DNA of 64,000 nt, from contig NZ_PXYI01000014.1 of assembly GCF_003012735.1 (NCBI RefSeq), positions 1 through 64,000 on the forward strand, in the 5' to 3' direction. This document shows, piece after piece, positions 48,681 through 58,101 of this stretch. This DNA is from Allosphingosinicella deserti. Lineage in GTDB: Bacteria > Pseudomonadota > Alphaproteobacteria > Sphingomonadales > Sphingomonadaceae. The notes beneath the pieces are model-generated. The model made no database searches and was not told the DNA's origin. It saw only the letters and a program-made list of their open reading frames with translations. How positions within the stretch are numbered: position 1 is the stretch's first letter; each line of letters opens with the position of its first letter. A program made the position numbers and the translations under genes.

Positions 48681-50063
48681 TCATTCCGCGGCCGCCAGCG
48701 CGCGCCCGGCCGAAGGTTCCACGTTCGCCGCATGCCCGGCCGACGCCGACACAGCAGGCGATCCTGTCCCGATCGCGCTGTAGGCGAACCCCGCAGCCTC
48801 CGCAGCGGCGCGCGAATAGACGTTGCGAAGATCGATGAGCCTTCGATGCCGCATCGCCGCGCCGAGCCGCTCGAGATCGAGCGCCCGGAACAGGTCCCAT
48901 TCGGTGACGATCGCAAGCGCATCCGCGTCCGCAGCCGCCTCATAGGCATTCCCGGCCATGGTGACATTGGGGAGATAGGTTCGTGCCGCCTCCATTCCCT
49001 CCGGGTCGTAGGCGCTGACCCTGACACCGGCATCCTCGAGGGCCTGGACGATCGCCACCGCCGGCGAATCCCGCATGTCGTCCGTGTTCGGCTTGAAGGT
49101 AAGGCCGAGAATGGCGACTCGGCTTCCGCGCACATCCCGCCCGAGCGCGCGGATGATCCGGCGTCCCATCGCGCGCTTGCGCGCCTCGTTGACGCTTGCC
49201 ACTGCTTCGACCACCCGAAGGGGCGTCTCATGATCCTGCGCCGTCTTGAGAAGCGCGAGCGTATCCTTGGGAAAACAGGAGCCGCCGTAGCCGGGTCCTG
49301 CATGCAGGAACTTGGATCCTATGCGATTGTCGAGGCCCATGCCGTGCGCGACATTCTGGACGTCCGCTCCGACGGCCTCGCACAGGTCGGCGAGCTCGTT
49401 GATGAAGGTGATCTTGGTGGCGAGAAACGCATTGGCCGCATATTTGGTCAGCTCGGCGCAACGTCGCCCCATTGCGACAACCGGCGAGCGGTTGAGGAAC
49501 AATGGCCGATAGACCTCCTGCATCACCGCGAGCGCTGCCCCGGAATCCGCGCCGATCACGATCCTGTCGGGGCGCTTGAAATCGCTGATCGCGGCGCCCT
49601 CGCGAAGGAACTCGGGGTTGGAGACCACGTCGAACCGCGCGTTCGGAGCGGCCTCCCGCAGCACCACTTCGACTTCGTCGCCGGTGCCGACCGGGACGGT
49701 CGACTTGGTCGCGATCACCGTGTAGCCCGTGAGGCTCCGGCCGATCTCGCGCGCCGCCGCATAGACATGGCTTAGGTCGGCATGGCCGTCGCCGCGCCTC
49801 GACGGTGTTCCGACCGCGATGAACACCACGTCCGCAGTCGCCACCGCCGGACCGATCTCCTGCTCGAACTGCAACCGTCCGGCGCTCGCGTTGCGCATGA
49901 CGAGCTTCTCGAGACCCGGTTCGAAGATCGGCATGCGGCCGTGCTTCAGGGCCGTGACCCGGGCCTCGTCCTTGTCGACGCATATGACGTCGTGGCCGAA
50001 ATCGGCGAAGCAGGCTGCCGAAACGAGGCCCACATAGCCTGCTCCCACGATGGTGATGCGCAT
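48681..50063 (-). CDS. ugd: UDP-glucose 6-dehydrogenase
   Basis: 460 residues. NAD-binding GAGYVGLVSAACFADFGH, KSTVPVGTGDEVE, SNPEFLREGAAISDF, and the catalytic Cys263 in GPGYGGSCFPKD. It oxidises UDP-glucose to UDP-glucuronate, implying glucuronic acid (or a derivative) in the polymer. It starts one base after the preceding stop, so translation is coupled. The C-terminal 30 residues are an Ala-rich extension. Confidence 0.97.
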   Translation of the reverse strand: MRITIVGAGYVGLVSAACFADFGHDVICVDKDEARVTALKHGRMPIFEPGLEKLVMRNASAGRLQFEQEIGPAVATADVVFIAVGTPSRRGDGHADLSHVYAAAREIGRSLTGYTVIATKSTVPVGTGDEVEVVLREAAPNARFDVVSNPEFLREGAAISDFKRPDRIVIGADSGAALAVMQEVYRPLFLNRSPVVAMGRRCAELTKYAANAFLATKITFINELADLCEAVGADVQNVAHGMGLDNRIGSKFLHAGPGYGGSCFPKDTLALLKTAQDHETPLRVVEAVASVNEARKRAMGRRIIRALGRDVRGSRVAILGLTFKPNTDDMRDSPAVAIVQALEDAGVRVSAYDPEGMEAARTYLPNVTMAGNAYEAAADADALAIVTEWDLFRALDLERLGAAMRHRRLIDLRNVYSRAAAEAAGFAYSAIGTGSPAVSASAGHAANVEPSAGRALAAAE

Positions 50064-50064
50064 G

Positions 50065-51480
50065 TCATTGCCCTCCCTGGAGCGTGGTTGCGGCGTCTGC
50101 GGCAGCGCTTGCGGTCAGGCGCCGGTGCAGATGGTCGAGGAACTCGTCGAAATTGTAGTTGCCGTCATGGTCGGCGTCGCCCCACGGATCGTGGCGCTGC
50201 GGGTCGATCTGCATCCGGCGCTCCCATTCGTCGTCCATTCCGTCGCGATCGTCGTCGCGATAAGGCGGCGCCGCGGCCGCTGCCGGGATCGTCCCGGGCC
50301 GGGTCTTGATCCTGCCGCGCCGTGTACGGACGTCCGAGAGCACTCCGGCGTCAAAAGCATCACGCGGTAAGGCACCAGCTTCTTTCAGAACCCGTTCATA
50401 GGCCTGTCCGGACGGCATCGTCCTGACGGTCGGACTGCAGGTCGGCTTGTCGATGGTCGCCGCCGGCAGGAGAGGGGACATGTGCACGAAAGCGCCGTCG
50501 AAGTGATTGTCCCAGAGATAGACCCTGGAGATCCCCTTGGAGCCGATCAGCTCGCGGTCGATGCCCACCGCCTTGCGTGCGGTGTTCGGCCCGCCACGGA
50601 AATAATTGCCGGTGATCGCCACCGGCGTTCCACCATAGCTTTCCCAGACTTCCGCGAACTGCGAATTGGCGTTGTAGAAGACGTTGTTCACGACTTCCAC
50701 GCACGATCCGGGTGCGAAATTGATGTCCGGATTGCGATCGCCGCTGTGCGCGCAAAGATTGCCGATGAAGCTCAGATTCTGCGGACCCTGAGGGTCGCTG
50801 CCGAGAAGCGCACACTTGTCGTGCGGCGGTATTCCCTCTGCGAACAGCGACGAACTGATCGTGATCCGGTCATTGTCGCCATAAGGGTTGACCAGTTCGT
50901 CACGGGCCCAGCTGCCGCTTACATGGTCGAGAATGACATTGCGGCTGTTCTCGATGGTGAAGGCGTCCTCCCCCGCCGGATCGGGTCCGAAGGTGTCAAG
51001 CCTGACCCGCACATGGCGGATCACCACGTCATGCGTGTCCTTGACGATGATCGGAGTTCGTCCGGCACCGTCCGAAGAATTGGCGATGGTAATCCCGCCG
51101 CCCGGCGCGGTCTGCCCCGCGATCGTGAGGTAAGGCTGCTTGATCGCCGGAGAGGGGCCGTGAAAGCGGATCGTTCCGCTGACCCTGAAGACGCAGGTCC
51201 GGGGCCCGGAGGCCTCGATGCAGCTCCTGAGCGAGGCGGGGCCGTTATCCTCGAGCGTGTCGACATAAAGGATGCGGCCGCCGCGACCGCCGCGACTGGT
51301 GGCGCCATGGCCGACGGCACTGGGAAAGGCGAGCTCGCCCGAGACCGGAGTCGGCTGAGGCGGCGGCGCCGCTTCCGTCCGTCCGGAGCAGGACGGGAGA
51401 AGGGCCAGCACGCCGGCAAGCAGCGCGGAGCCGCGCCGAAGACCTGGAGCCTGGAACTGGGGGCGTGCGGAACAGATCAT
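50065..51480 (-). CDS. Secreted pectate-lyase-like beta-helix protein, likely lipoprotein
   Basis: 471 residues. N-terminal hydrophobic segment ending LLPSC, a possible lipobox. The beta-helix domain closely tracks the protein at 38898: RGGRGGRILYVDTLEDNGPASLRSC, GPRTCVFRVSGTI, LTIAGQTAPGGGITI, LDHVSGSWARDE; a Ca-binding-like tail follows (DDDRDGMDDEWE and GDADHDGNYNFDEFLDHL). No Pro-rich linker of that length. Placed between OMP and ugd in one operon, so it is likely a lyase or depolymerase of the same polymer. Confidence 0.82.
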   Translation of the reverse strand: MICSARPQFQAPGLRRGSALLAGVLALLPSCSGRTEAAPPPQPTPVSGELAFPSAVGHGATSRGGRGGRILYVDTLEDNGPASLRSCIEASGPRTCVFRVSGTIRFHGPSPAIKQPYLTIAGQTAPGGGITIANSSDGAGRTPIIVKDTHDVVIRHVRVRLDTFGPDPAGEDAFTIENSRNVILDHVSGSWARDELVNPYGDNDRITISSSLFAEGIPPHDKCALLGSDPQGPQNLSFIGNLCAHSGDRNPDINFAPGSCVEVVNNVFYNANSQFAEVWESYGGTPVAITGNYFRGGPNTARKAVGIDRELIGSKGISRVYLWDNHFDGAFVHMSPLLPAATIDKPTCSPTVRTMPSGQAYERVLKEAGALPRDAFDAGVLSDVRTRRGRIKTRPGTIPAAAAAPPYRDDDRDGMDDEWERRMQIDPQRHDPWGDADHDGNYNFDEFLDHLHRRLTASAAADAATTLQGGQ

Positions 51481-51491
51481 GACGATCGGCC

Positions 51492-52724
51492 TCAGAATTG
51501 CAGCCGAAGTTCGAGCGCACTTCGAAATCGCTCGAAATCCTCGCCGGGCCGATTGCTGTTGCGATCGGCGTAGCGGCCGCTCAGCGCCACCGCGACCCGG
51601 CGATTGACGAGATATTCGACCTCGCCGTAGCCGCCGAGCGTCCGTTCCACGACAGACGTGCCGAGAAAGGCCGAGCGGCGGTAGACGGCGCCGGCCTGCC
51701 AGTGGAGATTGCGACGGACCTCCTGCTGCACGCCGAGGCGCACGCGCGTGTCCTCCCTGGCATAGGCGCCGCTGCGTACCGTCGCGGCATCGCCATGGAA
51801 GCCGTCGAGCGTGAAGGCGAGCCGCGCGCGAGGCTGGTAGATGAGTGCCGCCTGCGCCGAGAAGCCGGTGCGGGAAGGAAGGGAGGGATCTGCGGGATTG
51901 AACCGGAAAATGCCCGCTCCCGCTTCGCCTCGCAGGACCCCGCCGGGATCGATCGCGATCCCGATCCTTCCACCGACCGTATCCGAGTCCCGGTTCACGC
52001 CGCTCAAGTCGAAGGGCAGCGCGAAGTTGCGCCGATTGTAGAACAGCTCTGCAAAGGCGCTGCTCAGATCGGTGAGCAGGTAGCGCAAACGTCCGCTGAG
52101 CGAAAAGCTGTCATGATCCCGTTCGCGATCGACGGCGCTGACATGGTCGAACCGTGCGGCCGTACCGCGCACCCGAAAACCGACCCGGGTGCCGGTTCGG
52201 GTATAGCCGAGCTCCGCGCGCGAGATGTCGATCAGGCGAGGACCCGTGGTCGGCGAGATCCTCGCCTCGGGATCTCCCCGCGACTCGACTGCCCGCTCGT
52301 AGGCGACGAGAGCGGCGATCGCATCGGTTCCGCGGACCCGATATTCGCCCGTCGCACCGACCGACGCCGCGGTGGAATTTTCCGTAGTGGCATCAAGGAA
52401 GCGCTCGAATCGGGCATTGGCCCAACCGGTCATCCGATAGCGCTCTTTCTCGAGCACCGCGTTGAGCGCAGGCGCGGCCACGATCTTGAAATCGGAGGTC
52501 ACGTCGTTCGGGAGAGCATAGATGTTGCTGTCATATTCGAGCCGGACATCGCCGTTGAGGAAAAGCCGCGTGTCCCCGACGGTGACGGGGGTCCGTGGAA
52601 AATCGGTTTCGGCGCTGCCGATCACCGGAGTGGCGCGGCTGAGCTCCTGGGCTCCTCCCAATTGGGGGGCGACGAGCGCAAGGCTGGAGATGGAGACCAG
52701 CACCGCCCCCCTGATCGGCCTCAT
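51492..52724 (-). CDS. Outer-membrane beta-barrel protein of the polysaccharide locus
   Basis: 410 residues with signal peptide (about 1-25) and a C-terminal Phe (LELRLQF), a classic barrel end. The mature part alternates hydrophobic and polar residues in many short strands (for example TRVGFRVRGTAARFDHV), fitting a BBP2-type porin. It lies between the export lipoprotein and the lyase gene; it may be the outer-membrane partner that lets the polymer or fragments through. Function is inferred from context. Confidence 0.8.
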   Translation of the reverse strand: MRPIRGAVLVSISSLALVAPQLGGAQELSRATPVIGSAETDFPRTPVTVGDTRLFLNGDVRLEYDSNIYALPNDVTSDFKIVAAPALNAVLEKERYRMTGWANARFERFLDATTENSTAASVGATGEYRVRGTDAIAALVAYERAVESRGDPEARISPTTGPRLIDISRAELGYTRTGTRVGFRVRGTAARFDHVSAVDRERDHDSFSLSGRLRYLLTDLSSAFAELFYNRRNFALPFDLSGVNRDSDTVGGRIGIAIDPGGVLRGEAGAGIFRFNPADPSLPSRTGFSAQAALIYQPRARLAFTLDGFHGDAATVRSGAYAREDTRVRLGVQQEVRRNLHWQAGAVYRRSAFLGTSVVERTLGGYGEVEYLVNRRVAVALSGRYADRNSNRPGEDFERFRSALELRLQF

Positions 52725-52727
52725 GTC

Positions 52728-53306
52728 TCAGAACCACTTTTCGTATACGACGATCGTGTCTCCGGGCAGCACCCAGGAGGCGTTGGTAGCGCGCGTCGTC
52801 GTGGCCCGCCCGCCCACGACGCGGGTGATCGCGACCTTGCCCTGCACGGCGCGGTAGGTGTAGCCGCCCGCCGCCGAGACGGCTGCAAGCACCGCCATGC
52901 CCGGCCGATACTGATACTCGCCCGGGTTGCGAACTTCTCCGGTCACATAGACCGGCCTCAGTTTCACCGGTTGCACGCTGACGCTTGGCGAGACGAGATA
53001 TTCGCCGTCCACCAGTTTCGACGCGATCGCCCTTTCGAGTTCGCTGAGGGTGAGGCCGGAAGCCCGGACCGCCCCCACCACGGGCAGCGAAATCTCGCCG
53101 CGGTCGTTGACCACGTAAGCGGTGTTCGCGGCAGCGTCGGTTCCGCTGAGGCCCGGAACGACGACCCGCAGCTCGTCGCCGCTTCCGAGACGGAGTTCGG
53201 CGGCGTCAGCGCCTGCCGTCTCCGGCAACTTGCCAAGCCCGGTGGAGCAGGCGGCGGTCAGCGTGAGCATCAGGGCACATGCCAGTTTCAGACCTGGGGC
53301 GGACAT
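52728..53306 (-). CDS. Polysaccharide export (OPX/Wza-like) lipoprotein
   Basis: 192 residues with a lipobox (TLTAAC). A Poly_export domain (LGSGDELRVVVPGL, VNDRGEISLPVVGAVRASGLTLSELERAI) is followed by an SLBB domain (VYVTGEVRNPGEYQYRPGMAVLAAVSAAGGYT). It is shorter than Wza (about 380) and resembles the short OPX proteins of sphingan loci. Such proteins export polymers across the periplasm with a co-polymerase, not present here. GGAGG six bases before the ATG. Confidence 0.92.
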   Translation of the reverse strand: MSAPGLKLACALMLTLTAACSTGLGKLPETAGADAAELRLGSGDELRVVVPGLSGTDAAANTAYVVNDRGEISLPVVGAVRASGLTLSELERAIASKLVDGEYLVSPSVSVQPVKLRPVYVTGEVRNPGEYQYRPGMAVLAAVSAAGGYTYRAVQGKVAITRVVGGRATTTRATNASWVLPGDTIVVYEKWF

Positions 53307-53421
53307 GGGTACCTCCAACATGGATCAGGCAGAGCCAGACTAGCCGTTCGACCCGATCCGATGGGTGGGGATTCCGGTTACGCCCGGTGCGAATTCGGAC
53401 ATCCGGATTGCCTCAAAGTGG

Positions 53422-54285
53422 TTAGCGCGCCGCAACCTGCCGCAGCGGCGGCTCGTCGAGGCCGACCCATCCCCCGACGTCCCTGCCGATAAGGTCTCCG
53501 AGCTGCGTCACGTCGTCCGCGTAGAAATCCATAAGGCGCTGCCGGAGCTCGGCCGTCAGCGGCGGGTAGGCGATCTCCCGCGCCAGCAAGCTCCTTGCCT
53601 TTGCGAAGGCGGGGTTCGTTCGAAGCGGCTTCACGGCCGACTTGAGGGGCGCGAGCAGGCGCCGCATCCCGAGCGGCAGGAAGCGTTCGGACCCGTCATT
53701 GAACCGGCGCGCTCCGACTTCGGGCGTGTAACGCTCCGGCGCTCCAACGTGCCGACAGACAGACCTGACGGTGTGTTCCGGATCCGCCTTGACGTCTTCG
53801 TAAAGGAGCACCTTGACGCGATGCCGCGGAAAATGATCGAACCAGCGCCGCAGGTGCATCGCGTAGAGCCCGTCCTCGAGGAAGCGCCGGTGCTCGCCGG
53901 CAGCCTTGGTCAGATGGGCTTCCGGACCGCCGCGTATCGTGCCGCGGCGGTAAAGCATCTTGTAGTCCGAATAGGCACGATCCACGGGATTGCGCAGCTG
54001 CACCACCAGCGGGATGTCGGGAAGGGCCGCGGCCATCCGCGCAGGTGCGAGGGGATGCGCCAGATAGTCGGCCGATTTTTCTCCAAGCAGTTGGCCGGGT
54101 TGCGCGTCCTCGAAGAACTCTGCGTAGAATCGAAAGCCCTGATGATATTCTCGGCTGAAGAAATGCGGTTCGGGAGCGGGCAGGAAGACGCCGGGATTGG
54201 CCCGGAGCTGGGCGTGCAGCCAGGTGGTCGCGCCCTTGACGGCTCCGATGATCGCGAAGTCCGGGAGGGTGGAAGTATAGGTCAT
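53422..54285 (-). CDS. Sulfotransferase-family protein 2
   Basis: 287 residues. PAPS 5'-phosphosulfate loop DFAIIGAVKGATTWLHAQL and 3'-phosphate segment VVQLRNPVDRAYSDYKM, the classic signatures of heparan/carbohydrate sulfotransferases. LLYEDVKADPEHTVRSVCRHVG also matches the family. It starts within the preceding stop (ATGA). Second sulfotransferase in the locus, unlike number one in sequence, so different sugar positions are likely. Confidence 0.9.
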   Translation of the reverse strand: MTYTSTLPDFAIIGAVKGATTWLHAQLRANPGVFLPAPEPHFFSREYHQGFRFYAEFFEDAQPGQLLGEKSADYLAHPLAPARMAAALPDIPLVVQLRNPVDRAYSDYKMLYRRGTIRGGPEAHLTKAAGEHRRFLEDGLYAMHLRRWFDHFPRHRVKVLLYEDVKADPEHTVRSVCRHVGAPERYTPEVGARRFNDGSERFLPLGMRRLLAPLKSAVKPLRTNPAFAKARSLLAREIAYPPLTAELRQRLMDFYADDVTQLGDLIGRDVGGWVGLDEPPLRQVAAR

Positions 54286-57200
54286 CGAATGAGCTCCACG
54301 GCGCGCGCGACGGGAAGAAGCGAGGCGCGTATCGCCTCCGCCATGAACGTCATTTCCGCTTCGCCGAGCGTGTGGTCGACGGGCAGGGTGACGTTCCGGG
54401 CACCAAGGTAGTCGGCGCCCGGAAGCTCGACCGGATTGACGAAGCTTCGGGCGGTAAATGCCTCCTCCCTCGACATGTCCGGACAGGTTCCCGCGCTGGC
54501 CGGAACGCCGCGATCGATGAGTTCCTGGATGAAGCCGGAATGGAGCCTCGCCCCCCCGGGATCGTCGAGCAGGAAATTGAACTTGTAGAAAGCGTGCTCG
54601 ATGCCGTCCGGCACGATCGGCAGCCTGAGGCCGCGCACCGCGCGCAGTCCCGCAATTAGGCTCGCCGCGTTGACCCGCCGCTGGGCAAGCCAGCGTGGAA
54701 GGTTGCGCAACTGGATCCGGCCGATCGCCGACTGCATCTCCGTCATCCGGAAGTTCGAGCCGAAGCTGTCGTGCACGTACCGGAAGCAGCCGGGGGAGGC
54801 GGCGGTGCGGATCTTGGCAAGGCTCTTGCCGTGGTCCTTGTAGGCCCAGGCGCGCTCGTAGACGCGTTCGTCGTTGACGAGCAGCATCCCGCCTTCGCCG
54901 CCCGTCGACATGATCTTGTCGGTGCAGAAGGAGAAGGCAGCGACGTCGCCGAACGAGCCGACCCGCCGGCCATGATAGCTGGCGCCGTGCGCCTGCGCAC
55001 AATCCTCGATGAGACGCAGGCCGCGGCTGTTGGACAGCGCCTGCAGTTCGCGCATTGCGCAAGGCCAGCCCCCGAGATGGACGCAGATCAGGGCGCGGGT
55101 TCGGCTGGTCACCGCACGTGCCGCCGAAACCGGGTCGATCGTCTGGCTGACCGGGTCGACGTCCGCGAACACCGGCGAGGCGCCGACTGCGACCACGCAG
55201 GCCGCAGTTGCGAAGAAGCTTCGCGCCGGCACGATGACCTCGTCGCCCGGACCGATGCCGAGCGCACGCAGGCCGAGCTCGAGAGCGAGCGTCCCATTGG
55301 CCACTGCGATTCCGGCCGAGGCGCCGCAATAAGCAGCGAATTCGTCCTCGAAGGCGCGCGTCTCGTCGCCGTGCACGAGCGCATTCACACGGCCGCTCGC
55401 AAGGATGTCGGTGACGGCATCGATCTCCTCTGCCTCGTGGCGCGGCCAGGCTGTCCGGACCTTGGTGATTGCAGTCGGTCCTTTCTCCGCCGCTCCCGCG
55501 GGAGCCGAGCCGGATTTCTGAAGGGCGCATATCTGGATCATCGTTTCGTTCCCTTGGGAGTAGGTGAGCGGCACCGCCGGCTGCAGCCGGGGCTCCCCCG
55601 TCAGCCGTCGCGAAAGCGGATCCGGGCGGGGACGGATCTGAGAGCTCTCCTGGATGAGCCTGAGCAGCATCGGATCCCAGGCGGCGCCCTTCGGAGCTTC
55701 GATGAGCTTGAGAGTCAGCGCCCGCAGCGCGTCCGCGTCGCCCTCTCCGATCAGCTGTTCGAGCTGCAAGAAGCCGCTGACGAGACGGTCGAGCGGCAGC
55801 GGGCAGGGTCGCGCCTCGAACACGCCCGGTATCTGACTTTGGACGCGTTCCTCCGAAATGTCGAAAAGCTCTTCGAAAAGCTTTTCGCCCGGGCGCAGCC
55901 CGACCACCCGGATCGAGTCCTCCGTCACGGCGCGGCCTGCGAGCCTCAGCATCCTCTTGGCGACATCCATGATCTTGACCGGCGCGCCCATGTCCAGGAC
56001 GAAGATCGCACCGCGGCTGCCCTGGAGCTCCATGGTCCGGGTGCTGCTCTGCAGCACCAGCTGGACGGCTTCCTCTACGGTCATGAAGAACCGTTCCATG
56101 TCGGGATGCGTCACGGTCAGCGGCTTGCCTTCCGCAATCTGCTTCTTGAAGAGTGGGATGAGCGACCCGCTCGAACCAAGCACGTTGCCGAACCGCACGG
56201 TCATGAACCGCGGGCTCTCCGTGTCCGACGCGCCGATGAGGTCGAGGGCCTGGCAGTAGAGTTCGCCCAGCCGCTTGGTTGCCCCCATCATCCCGACCGG
56301 ATTGACCGCCTTGTCGGTCGACACCTGGACCATCGCACGCGCGCCGAATTCACAGACCGCATTGGCGACATTGCGAGTCCCGAGCACGTTAGTGTGGACG
56401 CCGTCGCACGGGCTCGCCTCGACGATCGGGACGTGCTTGAGCGCTGCGGCGTGGAACACCAGCTGCGGGCGGTGCCGATCGAAGATCTGGCGAAGCGCCG
56501 GCATCTGCCGGATCGAGCAAAGTTCCGAGTGGAACGTGACGTCGGGAAAACGCTCCCGCACCTCGAGATCAACCCTGTAGAGATTGTATTCGGCATGGTC
56601 GAGGAGGACGATCTCCGCGGGCCCGAAGCCTGCAATCTGTCGCACCAGCTCACTGCCGATTGTCCCGCCGGCGCCTGTCACCAGCACCCGCTGGCCGGCG
56701 ATGGTGCGTGCGACCGGGCTCTTGTCGAGCTCCACCATCGGACGTCCGAGCAGCTCGGCGAGCGGCAATTGCTCGAGCTGAAGGTGAGAACCGTCGCCGC
56801 CCGCCTCTCCCCACAGATGACGAATGCGGCCGATGGTCAGTTCGAGATCGTCGGCGGCCGGCAACAGCCTGGCAAGGGTATCGTGTGACTTCTCGCTATC
56901 CTCGTGGACGATGATCGCCTCCGGCCGCCGCGCTTCGGCGGTGAGCGCCGCGACCACCAGCCTCAGCCGTTCCGGCGGGCCGAGGACGCGGACTCCGGCG
57001 ATCTGCAGCCGACCGACATGTGGCGTATCCGTCAGGATCCCGCAGATCTCGAACGTGCAGGAAGGATCCGCGCGTGCAAGCTCGATGATCGCACGCGCCC
57101 AGTCGAGTTCGCCGATCAGGAGCACGCGCCGGCGATCTTTCACCTCGATTTTGCGGACCACCCTGTTGCGAAGGCGCTCGCGCAACGCCCGGCGGCAGAT

Positions 57201-57689
57201 CCGCATTGCTCCCATCGCGCCGGTGACCAGGGCGAAATGGAGGAGGATGGAGGGAAGGAGGGTGGTCGCATCGGAAAAGGTGGAAGGCGAAGAATAGAGG
57301 CGGATCGCCCAGGCGGCAGACACCCCGCTGATTACGGTGGCGCCGAGGAAGGCGCAGTCCTCGAAGCTCAGATACCGCCAGCTGCGCTGATAGAGCCGAA
57401 GCGCGAAGAAGACCGTAACCGCGACGGCGGCAAAGGCGGCCATGGCGAGCAGCGACGTGGGCACCGCCCGCGGCATCGGCGCCGCTCCGCGTGCAACGGC
57501 GATCGGCAAGGTCAGCATCACCGCTGCGGCGTCGAGGCCGACCACCGCAAGAAGCCGGGCCATTCCGGCGCCCGACTGCGGAAGGAAACCGGAACCAGCG
57601 ATCCGATGCCTGGCTCCGGCCGTCCTGGCTTCTTCCACGACGCGCGGAGCCGCAGGATCGGCCGGATTGGCGTCAGATTTCGTCGCCAT
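54282..57689 (-). CDS. Fused membrane nucleotide-sugar dehydratase and PLP aminotransferase
   Basis: One 1135-residue frame. Residues 1-170: about four membrane helices; 185-290 Rossmann-like domain; 330-620 SDR dehydratase of the WbpM/PglF/CapD type with TGAGGTIG (338-345) and the S-M-K triad (S457, M468, K472 in STDKAVNPVGMMGATKR). Residues 717-1135: DegT/DnrJ/EryC1-type aminotransferase with FSFCTDKIMSTGGEGG (K925 binds PLP). Together these make a UDP-4-amino-4,6-dideoxy sugar. An internal ATG at 55541 has AAGGGA eight bases before it, so a separate aminotransferase may also be made. Confidence 0.88.
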   Translation of the reverse strand: MATKSDANPADPAAPRVVEEARTAGARHRIAGSGFLPQSGAGMARLLAVVGLDAAAVMLTLPIAVARGAAPMPRAVPTSLLAMAAFAAVAVTVFFALRLYQRSWRYLSFEDCAFLGATVISGVSAAWAIRLYSSPSTFSDATTLLPSILLHFALVTGAMGAMRICRRALRERLRNRVVRKIEVKDRRRVLLIGELDWARAIIELARADPSCTFEICGILTDTPHVGRLQIAGVRVLGPPERLRLVVAALTAEARRPEAIIVHEDSEKSHDTLARLLPAADDLELTIGRIRHLWGEAGGDGSHLQLEQLPLAELLGRPMVELDKSPVARTIAGQRVLVTGAGGTIGSELVRQIAGFGPAEIVLLDHAEYNLYRVDLEVRERFPDVTFHSELCSIRQMPALRQIFDRHRPQLVFHAAALKHVPIVEASPCDGVHTNVLGTRNVANAVCEFGARAMVQVSTDKAVNPVGMMGATKRLGELYCQALDLIGASDTESPRFMTVRFGNVLGSSGSLIPLFKKQIAEGKPLTVTHPDMERFFMTVEEAVQLVLQSSTRTMELQGSRGAIFVLDMGAPVKIMDVAKRMLRLAGRAVTEDSIRVVGLRPGEKLFEELFDISEERVQSQIPGVFEARPCPLPLDRLVSGFLQLEQLIGEGDADALRALTLKLIEAPKGAAWDPMLLRLIQESSQIRPRPDPLSRRLTGEPRLQPAVPLTYSQGNETMIQICALQKSGSAPAGAAEKGPTAITKVRTAWPRHEAEEIDAVTDILASGRVNALVHGDETRAFEDEFAAYCGASAGIAVANGTLALELGLRALGIGPGDEVIVPARSFFATAACVVAVGASPVFADVDPVSQTIDPVSAARAVTSRTRALICVHLGGWPCAMRELQALSNSRGLRLIEDCAQAHGASYHGRRVGSFGDVAAFSFCTDKIMSTGGEGGMLLVNDERVYERAWAYKDHGKSLAKIRTAASPGCFRYVHDSFGSNFRMTEMQSAIGRIQLRNLPRWLAQRRVNAASLIAGLRAVRGLRLPIVPDGIEHAFYKFNFLLDDPGGARLHSGFIQELIDRGVPASAGTCPDMSREEAFTARSFVNPVELPGADYLGARNVTLPVDHTLGEAEMTFMAEAIRASLLPVARAVELIR

Positions 57690-58101
57690 GGCAGGGACCT
57701 CCTTCTTCGTCGATTTGAAGAAGAAGCGACAGGATCCGATCGAACGCGAATAATCGGCAGCCGCCTCAAGCTATTCTGCGCGGCAACATGCCGAACCCTG
57801 GTGCGGTTTAGTTCCACCATCTAGCCAGTAGCCATTATTGCGTGGCGGCCGATCCGGTGCAGCTGAATGGACGATTGGCTAACCCCAATGGATTACACCC
57901 GATACGCAGGATGCTTTCCCTTGCAGGACCTTTATCCCTTTCACGAGCGGAAGCGGTTCGCCTGCGCCGGCCTCGCCCTTGCGCAGGATGCTCCTGATCT
58001 CGGTCCAGGCTCGACCGGACGGGCGCTGGGAAGGCACGTGGAGCGTGGGTGGCCTGCACTGCAAAGAGGCGAGCCGTCGGCACTGCAAGGAAAGGCTGAA
58101 G
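57690..58101. other. Divergent promoter region of the two sugar operons
   Basis: About 410 bases between the dehydratase-aminotransferase fusion (minus) and the plus operon starting at 58102. The small frames here are compositional. It must hold promoters for both operons. Confidence 0.5.

Noticed and set aside
48665-49303. Longer start for the glycosyltransferase at 47516
   Set aside because: The upstream part lies inside ugd in another frame and is compositional.
54286-55530. Longer start for sulfotransferase 2
   Set aside because: It lies inside the aminotransferase half of the fusion in another frame; the ATG at 54285 begins the PAPS-binding domain directly.
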